NCBI RefSeq assembly: GCF_037126465.1 | Contig: NC_088207.1 | Coordinates: 47,674,143 to 47,738,142, forward strand | Length of the DNA stretch: 64,000 nt | Origin: Ornithodoros turicata | Lineage: Eukaryota > Arthropoda > Arachnida > Ixodida > Argasidae | Direction: 5' to 3' | Shown: positions 1 to 11,789 of the stretch, piece by piece | How the letters are laid out: every line of letters begins with the position of its first letter | Numbering within the stretch: position 1 is the stretch's first letter | The notes under the pieces: generated by a model | The model's database searches: none | What the model was told of the DNA's origin: nothing | The model's input: only the letters and a program-made list of their open reading frames with translations | Program-made: the position numbers and the translations under genes

Positions 1-115
1 CACAAAAAAGGCGTACGCCTCCCGTTTTCAATAAATCAGGGCAGATAACGATATCATTCGAGTTGACGGTTGGCTAGTAGCGTGCTATGCGGTGAAGTTC
101 ATTTTGAAGAGTGTA
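1..115. mobile_element. Family A foldback MITE, right half
   Basis: This is the right arm of a short inverted-repeat element, cut by the window edge. It starts at the central CAAAAAAGGCGTACGCC motif and ends with GCGGTGAAGTTCATTTTGAAG and GAGTGTA. The same arm recurs at 14,870-14,985 and 15,530-15,643, and its reverse complement at 6,647-6,768. No coding capacity is seen. The left arm may lie before base 1. Confidence 0.75.
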
Positions 116-2595
116 TGACACCCTATGTGCTGACCAGCCTTCCTGACATTAGTGTCGATGGGGGTGTAATCAGAAACTTTTTAGGCCAATCAGGCTTTCC
201 GCGGATTGCGAAGGCGCCAATTCTGAAAAGAAACGAACAAAAGTGGTTGGTGGATTCGAAAGATTCGATTCGGCTTTTTGGGCACTGGGATTCGGATTCC
301 CGAAACTCGAATCCCTGCCTAGGATTCGAGGATTCGGTTGGCCCTCCCCTAAAAAAAAAGAAAGAAAAGCAAACGTTAAATGTTGACAAAACAAACAGCA
401 GATGTGCACAATAATTCCATGCGTCTTTCCTCCCGGAGTACAAGTATACCCTCGAAATCTCGATCGGCATATAATCTCTAATCACTCATGTTCAAACAGA
501 AACGGTCCGAACGAAGCGGAACCAGTGCTTGCCCACCAGTGCTCCCATCAGTTTCACAATATCACTGCCATCCTCAGCGTTCCCGGAATTTCACCAGTTG
601 CAACTTCGCAAGAATCAACCAGGAAATGATCGCCGTCCCTCATTTTTGGCATAGCTGTCATAGATACTCATCCTATACATACGACAACGGGCGTCCACGC
701 TCGGCATCCGCGATACAACATCGGCCACCCGGACAGTGGGAGTACCCACACACAATACATGGCGCCAAAGCGTACGGAACTCGTGGGACATTGCTAATTC
801 CTTTAGGCCGCCGCCGCCGCCATTGTGTCGCCACCTTTATCTGTATCATTACTTTCTTTAACAAGATGCTTCCCATTAGCAGCAACGCGAAAACAGTGAT
901 GTCTGTACGCGTCCGTGTACACACAGCCTCCCGCACACGTATACGCGAGGTGGTGTCGATAGCGCCTCGAAAGAAATGAAAAAAAAAAAGCAAAGCAAAG
1001 AAAAAGAGACATGAAAACAAAAGAGGCAAAAAAGGGCAAAAAGAAAAAAAAGAAAGTGCGGCACCCGATTATTTGACTGAGCGACTTTGGAAGAAGAAAG
1101 TTTTGCTGTTCTGTGGGCGGGAACTTCCTCGGATGTGCCATAGCGGATAAAACAAATGACGTTAGAAAGTAAAGAAACGAAAATAAAAAACAAGAGCAGC
1201 TCGGAAGAAGAAGAAGCTGAGAGTCGGAGAGGTGTGGCCAACATCAATCACTGCGCGTCTCCGATATTTCGGAAAGTGCAACATAGAGTGGTGCCGTACT
1301 CGGTCCTTCTGCGAGCGTATTTATTCTTCGTTGTTGACGCAGCGGTGCACGTATACGCCGAAATGTTTTTTTCTTTTTCCTTGTCCTCCTTCAGAAACTC
1401 TATATAAACTACGTACTTCTTTCTTTCAAATCTTGTTTTCAAGCACAGAGCATATGGCGCACTTCCGTCATTAGCAAATTCGAGCCATAAACGTTTTTGG
1501 CTTCATTTTCATAGTTGTTGTATATAGCGCAAACAACAAGACACAGCTCCTGATAAGAACGTCGATAACCGTATAACATATATGACAAGTGTATCTACTA
1601 TTTCGACCAGAAATGCAGTGCGCTGTTTTATCTATATTAATGGTGCAGAGGAATCGAGTGAAATTGTACGATGCAAAGTATGCGAAAACTCATTTTAGAA
1701 ATCGCTGACGAGTAGAGTAGTTCATGCATTCCTTCTTTTGCGGTGCCCAGAAACATTGTCCTAACTTCAAGGAAGTTCAAATGGAATGTTCTAAGGAAAG
1801 TTCAAGCGCGTAAAAACTGTGAAGAACCTTACGTCTGCATTACACAATCTCCACTTTGTTTTCCCTTCAAATCCAATCCAATCCACATCCGCGTTTCACG
1901 TATAGGACTCATCGATTTGCAACACAATATTTTAAATTTACTGATCGTTTTTTGACGTGAAAAAAGTGGAATAGCCCTCCAGCGCAACAATAATCTTACC
2001 GATGCGGAACCCTCATATAACGACCTCGCGTATTCGACGAATTGGCTTCATCAACATGTCAAATGGAAATAAAGGTTCGCTCTGTATACTTTAGTTTTCG
2101 GACGTCGGTGGATATTCGCGTACGTGGTTCGGTATGGTTTCCGGAAAAAACGCGGTGTGGAACACACAGGAAGAGGGAGGGGCACGGTACGGGTAAAGAG
2201 AGAAGCATTTGGGTATGTATCCACGCGCGCTTTCGGACGTTTCAGAAAAACGAAGCCCCTGGTGGATCTTTCCGAGAAGGAGCCGCACGCGTGCCCTGTG
2301 ATGAGCGCGTGCTAATGACCGGCCGAGATCCATTTTTACGGCAAACGTTCCGGTGTCAGCGAAACGCTCCTATATAGACACGCCTCGCGTACGATGTCGT
2401 TTCTGGATGCTAATAGCAGTGAAGTGCGTGCTGAAGTTCACAAGGGAAGCTATATACTATTGAGGCGAATGACCCCCCAAAATATTGGGGATGTGTTGAT
2501 GTTGATGAAGAAAAATAAGATAAGATAAAGATTGGGGACGTGTGTCCACCCAAGTCTTGATGTTTCTTGCGGTTTTGATCCTGCGACAGTTCAGC
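116..2595. other. Intergenic, no gene recognised
   Basis: No exon, RNA gene or known repeat is recognised here. The notable composition is a purine-rich tract at 978-1,055 (A-rich with scattered G). The open frames are short, overlap on both strands and show no domain. From 2,455 to 2,530 there is a small TTGATG/GATAA-rich stretch leading into the retroelement tail that follows. Confidence 0.5.
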
Positions 2596-2700
2596 ATTGA
2601 ACAACAACAACTTTATTGAGAGATGATGAATGGAGAGTTTCATCGCCAGGGGCGATAGTCTACCCCATTGCTGGTGGTGACGCGGGGAATGAAATAATGA
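2596..2700 (-). repeat. Non-LTR retroelement 3' tail, (GTT)n type
   Basis: Read on the minus strand, this ends in AATAAAGTTGTTGTTG, a polyadenylation signal running into a trinucleotide tail. Inside it is a block resembling CCATTCATCATC and the sequence CTACCCCA. The same arrangement recurs at 14,996-15,095, 16,606-16,690, 27,934-28,010, 35,310-35,336 (plus), 55,686-55,750 and 60,150-60,195. This marks 5'-truncated copies of one retroelement family. No coding part is present. Confidence 0.55.
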
Positions 2701-2786
2701 GCCCTCTTCACAATAAAGATCGGAGTCCTATGGTATCTAGAAAGGTGAAGAGAGCTTTGAGGGCAGCTTGAGGGAGAGCTTTGAGG

Positions 2787-2869
2787 GTTGGTTGGAACGT
2801 TGGTTGGAACGTTGGTTGGAACGTTGGTTGGAACGTCGGTTGGAACGTCGGTTGGAACGTGGGAACGTG
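2787..2869. repeat. 12-bp minisatellite
   Basis: About seven tandem copies of a 12-bp unit, GGTTGGAACGTT, with late copies changed to GGTTGGAACGTC. Translated, the array gives a Val-Gly-Thr repeat, but the surrounding frame is short and has no gene features, so it is treated as a simple minisatellite. Confidence 0.9.
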
Positions 2870-4236
2870 GAATTAAAATTGTAGTTAAAGGCAAAGTTCC
2901 CGTAGTTTCGTTATGTTATCTGATGACAGGCTCCAGCTTTCGTTCCGTCTTGCCCGCGTTCTTGCCCTCATGCGGCTCGAGCGCGTCGCCGGACGTCCTG
3001 TCATCGATCGGGTCTTCTGCAGCGAGCAGGGCTCACGGTCCTCCGCTTCCAGATCTCCATTGCGTCAGATCTATCTGGTGCGGATATTTTCTCGAAGACT
3101 ATTGTCGGACATTTGGGTGAAAACGAAGAGAAAGAGAAGGAAAGTCTACGTAGGATGGGCCTATATGGGCCTCAACCGCAGCGGTACACAACAGATATTC
3201 ATAATCCCGTAACTAAAGTGTGAGCGGCAACAGCAGAGCGGTATCAGGGAAGCAATATACAGTATACAAGAAACCACGACAAAGCAGCAGTTCCAATGAC
3301 ACGGAACCTGCTTGCATTCTTTGCAAGGCAATGGTGGATAATGAGCTGCCCGGCAGACAGAGGTGTGTTTGGTATAAAGCTGCAAAGTACGGCATAAAGT
3401 TGACCACGAATGGTTCGTTGACTACAATGCTGTATATAGAAACATGCATGTTCCGGTCAAGAGATATTGTGTACGTCCCTCAACTACTATACTCTTAAGC
3501 TCATGTACCATGATTAAGTTTCAATCGAGCACATGCACATGACAATCGTTAACATTATTCTTCCTGTCGGACCTGTTACGTGTCACTTCCTTCCGCTTGC
3601 ACGTACCAGGAACGCTTCCGGAAACGAAAGTTGTCCTCCGTTGAGTTCTTTTTCTTCTTTCTTTTCCAAATGCATCACATCCCAACCGACACCAGGCGGA
3701 GAGCGAGAATGTGTGTTTTCGATTGTACTATATCTCGGCTCGCTTTCTCCCATGTCGGCGTCAGACCATGTCAGTTCCCGCTTCAGGCAAAAAGTAGGCC
3801 TATGTTGCACCTCCAAGCGTGTCCAAGAAAGGTTTCTTTTTCTTCCTGACCCTTTGCTCCGGTTGAATACTTCAAACCGGAAGTTATTGCTGTGTATATG
3901 CTTCTTTCTTTCTATTTCACTCTTACGTAGTCTAGAAGTCAGATGGCGAAGGAGCGCGCGAATCTGACGTGGATTCGACAACGACGGAAACCTAGAAATG
4001 CGTTCGTCCGTGGCCACGTCTCTCCTCGGAACTTGTGTCGTTCTCCTTCCGAATGTTGTTGAACTTTTCCGTTGTTCTTTTTGTTTTTGCTTCCTGCGTC
4101 CGCACATGCGAGTCGGTTTGCGTGCGTAGGCTGCGTCTGGTTCGTCCCGCTATAAGGACGTCATCATCGGGTTGCATTGCATCATTTTGCACCTGGAAGC
4201 TTTGTGCACTTGTACATTGTGTGCAACGGAAGTATT
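2870..4236. other. Intergenic, no gene recognised
   Basis: Several frames of 90-175 codons overlap on both strands, especially at 3,530-4,110. None shows a recognisable domain, consistent codon pattern or splice-supported extension. No repeat element could be assigned. Confidence 0.45.
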
Positions 4237-4263
4237 TGTCTGTCTGTCTGTCTGTCTGTCTGT
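4237..4263. repeat. (TCTG)n microsatellite
   Basis: About six uninterrupted copies of TGTC/TCTG followed by TGTG. A simple repeat. Confidence 0.9.
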
Positions 4264-5906
4264 GTGCCATCGACTATCGCTTTCAGATTTTCTTCATGCG
4301 TACCAAACGATACATGACTGTCGTCTGGAGTGTCTGGCACACTTCTGGACTCGTTACACATGTCAGAATTGAGCTAGACTCTTGTGTCTTGGCTTTGGAG
4401 CCTTGGCAAGTGCAACTTGCAACAGTATATAGTAGATTGTGATCGGCACCGGCGGGAGCACTGAGGCCTTGTAGACCTATACCTACACAGAAAAGAAAGA
4501 AAGAAAGCGTATATACTGCCCGTTCACTGTCCGTAAAGCTCTTGGAGCCACAAACATGTTCCAATATTGGAATGTGTCCTATGGCTGTCTTGTGGCGGTT
4601 GACAGATACAGTCTGTTGTTTGGAGACCCTGTATTGCTGGGCTTCCGTTTTGAATCTCGAAGCTCCACTGGTACTAGTATATAGGCTGGTATTGGCGATG
4701 ATGACCTCAGACCACCCTACCAAATCTCTAGTAACCTCCATTGTCGTGTGCCTGTCATTGGGCCCGGCAGGGCTGAGGAACTGTGTCTTTCTGAAATTTA
4801 TTATGTCGTTCACAACCGTATGCTATAAGGCCGTGCTTCAGACCCATTCACGAAGATATTGTGCCTGGAGCATATGTGCAATCTCCAACCTTGGCCTTCG
4901 CTAGGCCTAAACACAAATGCACAGAGGCTCGCTTCACGAGATCCATTACAGATGGTAGGAATATAAATTTCCTTTTGTCCGTTGGAGGTTATACACTTGG
5001 CAATGTAGATCACGCTCCTGTGGATGCCGCGTTGACAGTTCAAAGTTCAGCGTCGGAAGAATGGCGGCGCTAGTTTCCTTCCGCAGCGTGTCCTTGTAGC
5101 ACTCGGCGGACAAAAACAATGGAGACTCATTATGTGATGCAGCACGCTCATTATCCAACTTTTTTCTTTTTCGACTTTTTTTTTTTTACTGTGCTCCTTG
5201 AAGAAGCTTCTTCGGCCCGATTTCGTCATTGTGTCCCGTCCTTATAAACAAAGTGTGATGGAAGAAGTGGATTCGCGAATTGTCGCTCGAGTGATTCGAG
5301 GGTATCTGCTTACAAATTTGGTGTCGTCTGCATTTGAATGGAATGGTTCTTCTTTCATTTTTTCTTTTAACTGGTGGGCCAGGGAGAAGGAGGAATTGTG
5401 TAATGGGAGTTTGGAACGCATGTGCTTCAGGCTGCCAAAAAGAAAACAAAGAAGATGACACAAGCATTCCGCTCAATTGTTACGGGCTGGTAACCTGCGA
5501 GCGGCACTTTGTGTGTGCTTTGCGTGAGACAGAGGAAGCTGTGGCTTTTAGCTTGCCGCAGGCGGCAACAAACCTAAATACAGGTCCGATTCTTATGCAA
5601 TATTTAACTCGCGGGTTGTCTTCTTTAAAGCAGCTGGACAACCGCCAATGCTTCGGTCACCTGATAGGCAGTGACTTTAAACGGGCCTTACACAAACCAA
5701 TCACGCGTCAAGTCATGGAAGTTGACTTCCATACGCGGCACTCATACAAGAATTGAATAATTGAATACTACGCTACGTACAGGAAGGTCATGATCTCAAC
5801 AAGTTCGTTATTAGTGATGAAGTAGAAGACACATATGTAAAACGTTATCATTCTTTCACTACTTCGTTGAGAGCAGAGCAGGTGAATATAGGGAGAGCCA
5901 AGTCAC
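4264..5906. other. Intergenic, no gene recognised
   Basis: The longest frame is about 176 codons (4,283-4,813, minus). It has no recognised domain and is overlapped by an unrelated plus-strand frame. No repeat is recognised. Confidence 0.45.
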
Positions 5907-5908
5907 GT

Positions 5909-6000
5909 GTCAAGTCAAGTCAAGTCAAGTCAAGTGAAGATGGATTTATTACTGCAAAAATTTCAAACAGTTTAACTTGCAGTAACCGCGAGATTACATG
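5909..6000 (-). repeat. Possible retroelement tail with (ACTTG)n
   Basis: A pentanucleotide array (AAGTC)n covers 5,909-5,935. Next to it, on the minus strand, is GCAGTAATAAATCCATCTTC, which contains AATAAA. A poly(A) signal followed by a pentamer array matches the other microsatellite-tailed retroelement ends in this window. The family assignment is inferred. Confidence 0.4.
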
Positions 6001-6051
6001 ACTTCTGAGGAAAAAGAAAACAAACGTTTCACCAACGTTCTCAGCCTTTTC

Positions 6052-6262
6052 TTTCTCTCTTTCTTTTTCAAAATTATTACTATTATTATTATAATACGTA
6101 CATATTTTTTGTGTGTAGTCTCTGTTTTATCATTAACTGACTCTGTTAACGATGAAAGATGAAAGTCACTGAAAAGGTTAGCCAGCTGTAAGACTCAAAC
6201 CCACATCTTCTGGATTGGTGCCCAGAGCTCTACCAATTGAGCTAAGCTAACACGCCTTCTCA
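6052..6262 (-). mobile_element. tRNA-derived SINE (minus strand)
   Basis: On the minus strand, 6,262 to about 6,180 folds like a tRNA. It has a 7-bp acceptor stem (GTTAGCT with GGCTAAC, one G-T pair), an A box around TAGCTCAATTGGTAGAGC, and a B box GGTTTGAGTC. The anticodon loop is 8 nt and lacks T33, and the T stem needs wobble pairs, so it is not a working tRNA gene. The tRNA-like head is followed by an unrelated body and an AT-rich TTATTA tail, as in a tRNA-derived SINE. The internal A and B boxes would act as the Pol III promoter. Confidence 0.75.
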
Positions 6263-6396
6263 GCGACTTCCAGGTTGCGTCATCTGAAGGGACAAACCAG
6301 CCACTCTCTCTCACTCATTCTCCTTTCACTCTTACATTTTTGCTCACTCACACACACATTCATACGACGGGATCGACGCAGGCGGCAACTGATGAA

Positions 6397-6528
6397 CATG
6401 AAAGAACTGATGTTCTGAGTCTGGAACAACATAGGAGGGACAACTACATACAAAGCCTTGTAGCAAAGCTTTGTATGTATTTGTCCCTCCTATGTTGTTC
6501 CAGACTCAGAATATCAGTTCTTTCATGA
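6397..6528. repeat. Near-perfect hairpin, about 60-bp arms
   Basis: The left arm (6,397-6,456) and right arm (6,471-6,528) are reverse complements with only a few mismatches. The arms begin and end with CATGAAAGAACTGAT. The loop is about 14 bases around an AAGCTT-like centre. There is no ORF. It could be a tiny foldback element or an inverted duplication made by template switching; no target duplication is clear. Confidence 0.85.
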
Positions 6529-6646
6529 CTCTGTTAGTCAAAGTATTACTTGTGTCATCTTTTCTCATAAGTAGCGGCAGCTGTAGGAAGAAAAATAAAA
6601 TAAGGAAGCAATAAGAGGGAAAAGCTAAAAAGAAGCCTGTAAATGT

Positions 6647-6768
6647 ACACTCTTAAAAATGAACCTCACTGCATAGGACGCTCCTAGCCAACCATCATCT
6701 CGAATGATATCGCTATCTGCCCTGATTTGTTGAAAACTGGAGGCGTACGCCTTTTTTGTGTCAATTAT
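6647..6768. mobile_element. Family A foldback MITE, left half
   Basis: It starts with ACACTCTTAAAAATGAACC and runs through CTCCTAGCCAACCATCATC and GGCGTACGCC to the central TTTTTTGTG. It then stops where a full copy would fold back. It is therefore a single-arm copy, oppositely oriented to the one at 1-115. Confidence 0.8.
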
Positions 6769-6849
6769 GAGAAGCATAAGTGCTGGATTCTCCCTTTCGA
6801 TGTACGCTACTTCAAAACCTGAACCTTGAGTCATCAGCTGTTATACCAA

Positions 6850-7031
6850 GTGCGGATCTGTGTGTGTGCGTGTGTGTGTGGGGGGGGGGGGGGGGGTCCA
6901 GATGTCCTAACCCCCCTCAATTTTTGTCGTTACATATATTTTCAATTGCCGATGGTAGTGTAATAGCATGCTTTTCAAGGCAGGACCCCCCCCCCCCCCC
7001 CCCCATTAGAACAACCCTGGATCCGCCTCTA
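6850..7031. mobile_element. hAT-like MITE remnant with G-run and C-run
   Basis: The stretch is bounded by GCGGATCTG on the left and CCCTGGATCCGCC on the right, near inverted copies resembling the GGCGGATCCAGG ends common in small hAT-like elements. Inside are an uninterrupted G run of about 18 at 6,879-6,896 and a C run of about 18 at 6,987-7,004. No transposase is present. The superfamily assignment is an inference from the ends. Confidence 0.4.
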
Positions 7032-8562
7032 GCTGTTACGTGCTTCAAACCACCTAACCACACCAGCTGACTCTTGACTTCGACAGGTACCCCCTGCCTG
7101 CCACATGATCTGCACAGCATGAGCGAGAGAACAGCGCGCGAATATGCTGTACTTTTTGTGCAACCAGAAGGTGAGTCAATTAGGCGTGTGTGTTTGCCAC
7201 CGGATCCCTCTGTGGGTGGTGTTGGTCCTTGGAGGTTGCCTAACGAGGTATCGGGTTACGTGGGGGTTGGTCTCCTCCCTGCGGGACGCCCCACGGTAAC
7301 CTGACGCCGGACATCGCCTCATCACTCATGTCCGTACGAGGAGCACACGTCGCCTACCATAGATTCTTCCTCTTGTTATATTGATATGCTGGAAGCGAGC
7401 GATGAACTCTGTATGGGCATTTGCAAGGCGGTTGCTCGATTTCATTGGGAGATGCCTGAAGATGAAAAGTTCGCAACGGTACAGGAAAAGAAAGGTTCTG
7501 TACTTTATAGGTTCTCAATGGCATGCTCACAACAATGCGCATGGTCCCGCATGGATTCAGGGAGTGAAAAAAATTGAAACAACCACCGCGGCCGCTTCGT
7601 CGCTCTTTGCGTTTTGAATTATCCCAGTATAGAACTGTGGTTTTAACGATAGCTTTTAATGCCCCGTGGCTCTTAGCGAGTGCGCAATAACTTGCGTGCC
7701 TCGTGCTTAACTCATACACATCTGGTGGAGATGGAAGGCTCAGAACGACGACTGCCCCATAAATTTCTATCCTCATGCTACTTGTGCTGTTTTGCAAGAA
7801 CGAAGCTGCCAGTTAAGCATTCGTGGCATGCAGCACTCGCCGTTGCATCCTTGGGAATGCAGCATCTGCTGGGTATATGGCAACATTTTGGCGAGCTTAT
7901 TGATGAAGAGCGTGTCGTGAAGCGTGCTTACTGTTGTTGCGTGTGGGCGGGCCCGCATGTGAATGGGGCTAATTATTTTTCGCCGCTAATTATTGGGCAA
8001 AAAGAGGAGAAGGCACCCGCGGTTTCCTCTGCGTCCGACGGTGGTGGCTCCTTTTTGTGTTCGCAGTTCGGTAGTGCGCGCGCGCGCACCGTTTGCTTTC
8101 AGGTGCTTGGTAAGTGGAGAAATTATGCGTGGCCGGAGATATATCGGTTTGTAACCTCTCAATCTAAAAATATCTCCATAATTAGCTTCGCCCTTATGAA
8201 AGTTAAGACCCCTGTGTACCTCACGTTTCATAACTAATCGCCCACGCGACCGATGTCTGGTGATCTGGTTAGCGAGCAGACATTGTTGGCCTTACGCCTT
8301 CCTTCACCCTTACAAAGTTGCCGGCCTTCGCAATGTCTGAGGTACTTTGAATTACCATAAGATGGTGACTTCGAAGAGAAGGGGACGATAAAAAAGAAGA
8401 AGAAAAGATTATGCGTGAGCGTTGCTTTTTGCATGCGTGCCCCCCTGGGATATACTAAGGCGACATATATCTGCCAATCAGTCTATGAGGTCCCTTGTGT
8501 AATTGGACATTGTGCAACGTCCAAGATATTGCCGTGTCGTTACATTCTTACGACTCAAAAAT
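7032..8562. other. Intergenic, no gene recognised
   Basis: It contains a 185-codon plus-strand frame (7,680-8,237) with no recognisable domain or membrane segment, overlapped by unrelated minus-strand frames. I do not call it a gene. A GC-rich block at 7,190-7,330 looks structured but I could not match it to any other copy here. Confidence 0.4.
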
Positions 8563-8587
8563 AAAGAGAGAGAGAGAGAGAGAGAGA
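8563..8587. repeat. (GA)n microsatellite
   Basis: About 12 copies of AG/GA directly after AATAAA. The AATAAAGAGAGAG arrangement could also be a minus- or plus-strand retroelement tail, but the flank is not recognised. Confidence 0.85.
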
Positions 8588-8769
8588 AATACTTGTACAA
8601 ATAATTGTATTTCAGTTTGCAGAATTCGGCAAACAGTTGATGTACATCCAGAGACTGCAGCGAAAGGTGGTAAAGCTTTCCAGCACAACACTTGAGTGAA
8701 TTCGTCAAATGTATTGTGACATGTACATGTGGATCAGTACGCGGATTTTTTTTCCAACTAACTGCGGCT

Positions 8770-8915
8770 AAGTGGTCTGGGGTAGCCAATCTGACTTTGT
8801 CGTGACTTAAATCTCCAGTTTATTTCTTCCTCTATCACACCACCCTTCCTCTATCACATCATCCTTTTTTTTTCATGTTACGTGTGTGATTCTATCACAT
8901 CACATCACATGTACA
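8770..8915 (+). repeat. Non-LTR 3' tail, GGGGTAGCC...CTCCA...(CACAT)n type
   Basis: It contains GGGGTAGCCAATCTGACTT, then ATCTCCAGTTTATTTC, then degenerate CATCA/CACAT repeats. The same order (GTAGCC block, CTCCAT plus T-rich block, then a short tandem tail) occurs at 10,680-10,790 (minus), 13,363-13,435, 19,226-19,272, 35,160-35,215, 48,050-48,105, 60,197-60,270 (minus) and 61,350-61,412. The tail unit differs from copy to copy. Confidence 0.55.
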
Positions 8916-10679
8916 TGTGACAATTAGCGCGCTACATGGTTATATTTGCATTGCAAATTCCAACGCTTCAGAGTCTTGATAAGTCAATTTTCACGCGGTT
9001 GTGATATTAGAGAGACGAATACAGCGATGTAAGCCCCAGTATAGAACGCGCCGTTTGCGACACAGGAAAACGGACTAGAAAACGAAAGCCAGGAGATAAA
9101 CTATAAAGACCACATCCTTTGCACCACAACTATAGAGAGGAGCGCAACAAGGGCACTCCACGCATTTTTTTCCACCAAAGTATATAACGCTGGAAATCCA
9201 TGCAAAGTCAGTTTCTGTATCCGTCAAAGCACGAAGCCGAAGCTCGCATGCACGGTGAAGTGCATCGGCGGCCGTTTGACAGCGCTGGCGTCGGTGGGGC
9301 GCCTGCATCAAGTGCGGCGGAACTCTTTGTGAGCGGGCTGCATTGAAGAAGAAACGGAACTGTGGTGACGTCTAGATTGCTGCCTATCTTTGCTTTCCCA
9401 CAGCTCCGTGGCTGGCGAAAGAAAAATCCATTTGACTTTTGGGCCCCCGACTTTTTCCTTTGAACATGCATCGGACGCTGTATAGATATATATACGTTCT
9501 CAAACTTGTCTCGTAACAAAAAAATTAAATAATAAAAATAAGAAAAGAAAGCGACACACACACGTACGTTAGATGATGATGAGGTGGGCGAAAAGAACGC
9601 GAAACCTTTGTCTGGCTCCATGAGGTCTGCTTCCAAGCGTTCACAGGCTTTATGTGTGTATTATGTAACCTGTTTCGAGTGATAGAAATTGGATTAAAAA
9701 AAACAAAACAAAATAGTGAACTGTTTTGTGGCGTTGATTGAGCGAACGCCGTGTTCGTGTCCGATGCGTATGCATAGTATTAGTCCTGAGCGACGAACAT
9801 GGATGTCGGTTTATTATTCAATGACGAGAGCACACAAGACCAAAAGGGACAGCACGATCTCAAGCTGCGTCACCCGTTTTTGTTATTTTTATTCTGCGGC
9901 GCTGTTTTTATCCAATTAGTGACTCCAACAAAGTTGAAAGTCTCTTCACACTTGATATGTCGGTTTATTGTAGGTTGATCTCGCCTGGGCAGTTTTGTTT
10001 CTGAATTGTATTTTTGACAGAGTACTATTCAGATACTGTTTTGCAATCGTTTTCTATGTGGCAGGTATGCTGAGTGGCTAGAGTAGCACGGCAACTACGA
10101 TTTGCACGGCTAGACATTAAAGACAAACGCCGTGAATCAGTCATAGCGACATCGCCATCACTGCCATCATATCATAGGTTCAACAGATTTCTTAATTAGT
10201 TCAGTCGAAAAAAAAAGTAATAATGCAGCACTATACCAATGATATGATTGCCGTCGAACACTTGCAGGTCTCCGCAAACTTTCAAATCCGTTCAATGCAT
10301 ACTTGAAAAGAGGGCAATTTGAAGCGAGCTTCAACGCAAATTACCATCATAGTTTTTATTGTGCTTTGTTCGTTATAGCCAGAAACGAAGGTGTGTGTTT
10401 TAATCCAGCTCAGTAACTTGATATAGTGTCTGCACTCCCGCTGCCAAGGTCTGCTCGTCGAGATTTTGGGCTCCTAATTAGCCGACATGGCGTGCGTCTT
10501 TCAAGCTTCCAGTGATTGTGTCTCCCCAGTTTTTACAGAAGCGTCAGACAGAACCTTGAGCGAAACAAAGCCGCAGCGACAAAAGGATCTTCTGGAACAA
10601 AGACAACCTCTGCAGTTTCTCACGCACCGCTGTCGCATAGGCGATCGTAGCATCACGCACGCGCATTTTGCGTGCATGT
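8916..10679. other. Intergenic, no gene recognised
   Basis: AT-rich sequence with short frames only. No domain, SINE or terminal repeat was recognised. Confidence 0.45.
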
Positions 10680-10790
10680 GTCGTGATGTGATGTGATGTG
10701 ATGTGATGTGATGTGATGTGAATAAAGACTAAAAATGGGGATGTGAGTTTCGACGAAGTCAAACTGGCTACCCCAGTACACTTAATACAG
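10680..10790 (-). repeat. Non-LTR 3' tail with (CACAT)n, minus strand
   Basis: Read on the minus strand it goes GGGGTAGCCAGTTTGACTT, CTCACATCCCCATTTTTAG, then about seven CACAT units (10,682-10,720). It is the clearest copy of the GTAGCC/CTCCAT tail family. Only the 3' end of the element is left. Confidence 0.65.
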
Positions 10791-11785
10791 AAAGTTCAAT
10801 CCGATGATGAGATGATGAAAACGCAAAAGGATGATGTGTCGTGTCAGTTTGTGTTGCCTTGATATTGTTTAAATAAATTCGCCTTTGTGGCTCCGTTACG
10901 CGCTGCTAGAAAATCGAGGAACTTCTTCCCGTGCGGTTGTCGTTTGGCTGACGTGCCCATTCACCTTCGCATTCACGTTTGTACGCGCAGGTCATTGGTG
11001 AACGGTTGCGTTAAGTGGGCGCCCTTCTTCTGGCGCACTCAAATCGGGAGTATGAGACACCTGGAGCGGCCACTAAACAGCGAAATGCAACGTTTGCTGG
11101 CTCGCCGATGCCGCTTCCTGTTGTCTGCTCATGCATTGCACAGACGAGGACACGTTGGCTTAGTTTGAACATACAGTAAAGTTGGAAAATTCGACGGCGT
11201 TTGTGAAGACTTTTTCCTTGTAACAGCGAATGAAACGGAAAAGGTGGGAATTTGTAACAGACGCCATGGGAGCTGTTTACTGTGAAAATGACTGCATGGC
11301 GTGAAGATGTCTGCAATAAAGCGCAGTATTTCCCGCAAATAACCGCCAATGTCCGGGTGGAAGTTGTCCACTAATAGAAAAAAAAAACAACAACAACAAA
11401 AAACAAAAGAAAACATGATAACAGTTATAAAAATACTACAGTTTTCCGTAATGAGAGCATCGGGTGACATAGTACGTCCGTATTTTGCTTCTGAGCCCAC
11501 ACTTCGAAGGTCGTCCTGCCGGCGACCAACAGGAAGTACGTCACGGAAAATCTCAAGCACCCGGGCGCTTGTCGTCTGCTTCAAAGCCCCCATTTCAAAA
11601 CGGGTGCGCGTGTGGTGCTTGTTTGATGATCCAGTAGCTTTATTTCTTCGAAGTGGCTGATATCTTTATCTTTGGCATCTCTGAAGAACATTGAAACTGC
11701 TCTCTAAGAAAAACACACACACACATAAAAAACAAAACAAAAATAAACAAAGAAACAAAAAGAAACGAAGAAACAAAAACAACAA
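10791..11785. other. Intergenic, no gene recognised
   Basis: Short overlapping frames, an A-rich tract at 11,380-11,415 and A-rich sequence at 11,720-11,790. No gene or element was recognised. Confidence 0.45.
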
Positions 11786-11789
11786 TCGA

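Noticed and set aside
2788..3120. Protein with Val-Gly-Thr repeats
   Set aside because: The repeat is a direct product of the 12-bp minisatellite and the rest of the frame shows no gene features.
4283..4813. 176-codon minus-strand ORF
   Set aside because: No recognised domain, and it overlaps other frames. No evidence beyond length.
6180..6262. Functional tRNA gene on the minus strand
   Set aside because: The anticodon loop has 8 nt and no T33, stems need wobble pairs, and a SINE-like body and AT-rich tail follow. It is a SINE head.
7680..8237. 185-codon plus-strand ORF as a gene
   Set aside because: No domain, no signal or membrane pattern, overlapping unrelated frames and no splice support. 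Length alone is within chance for this composition.
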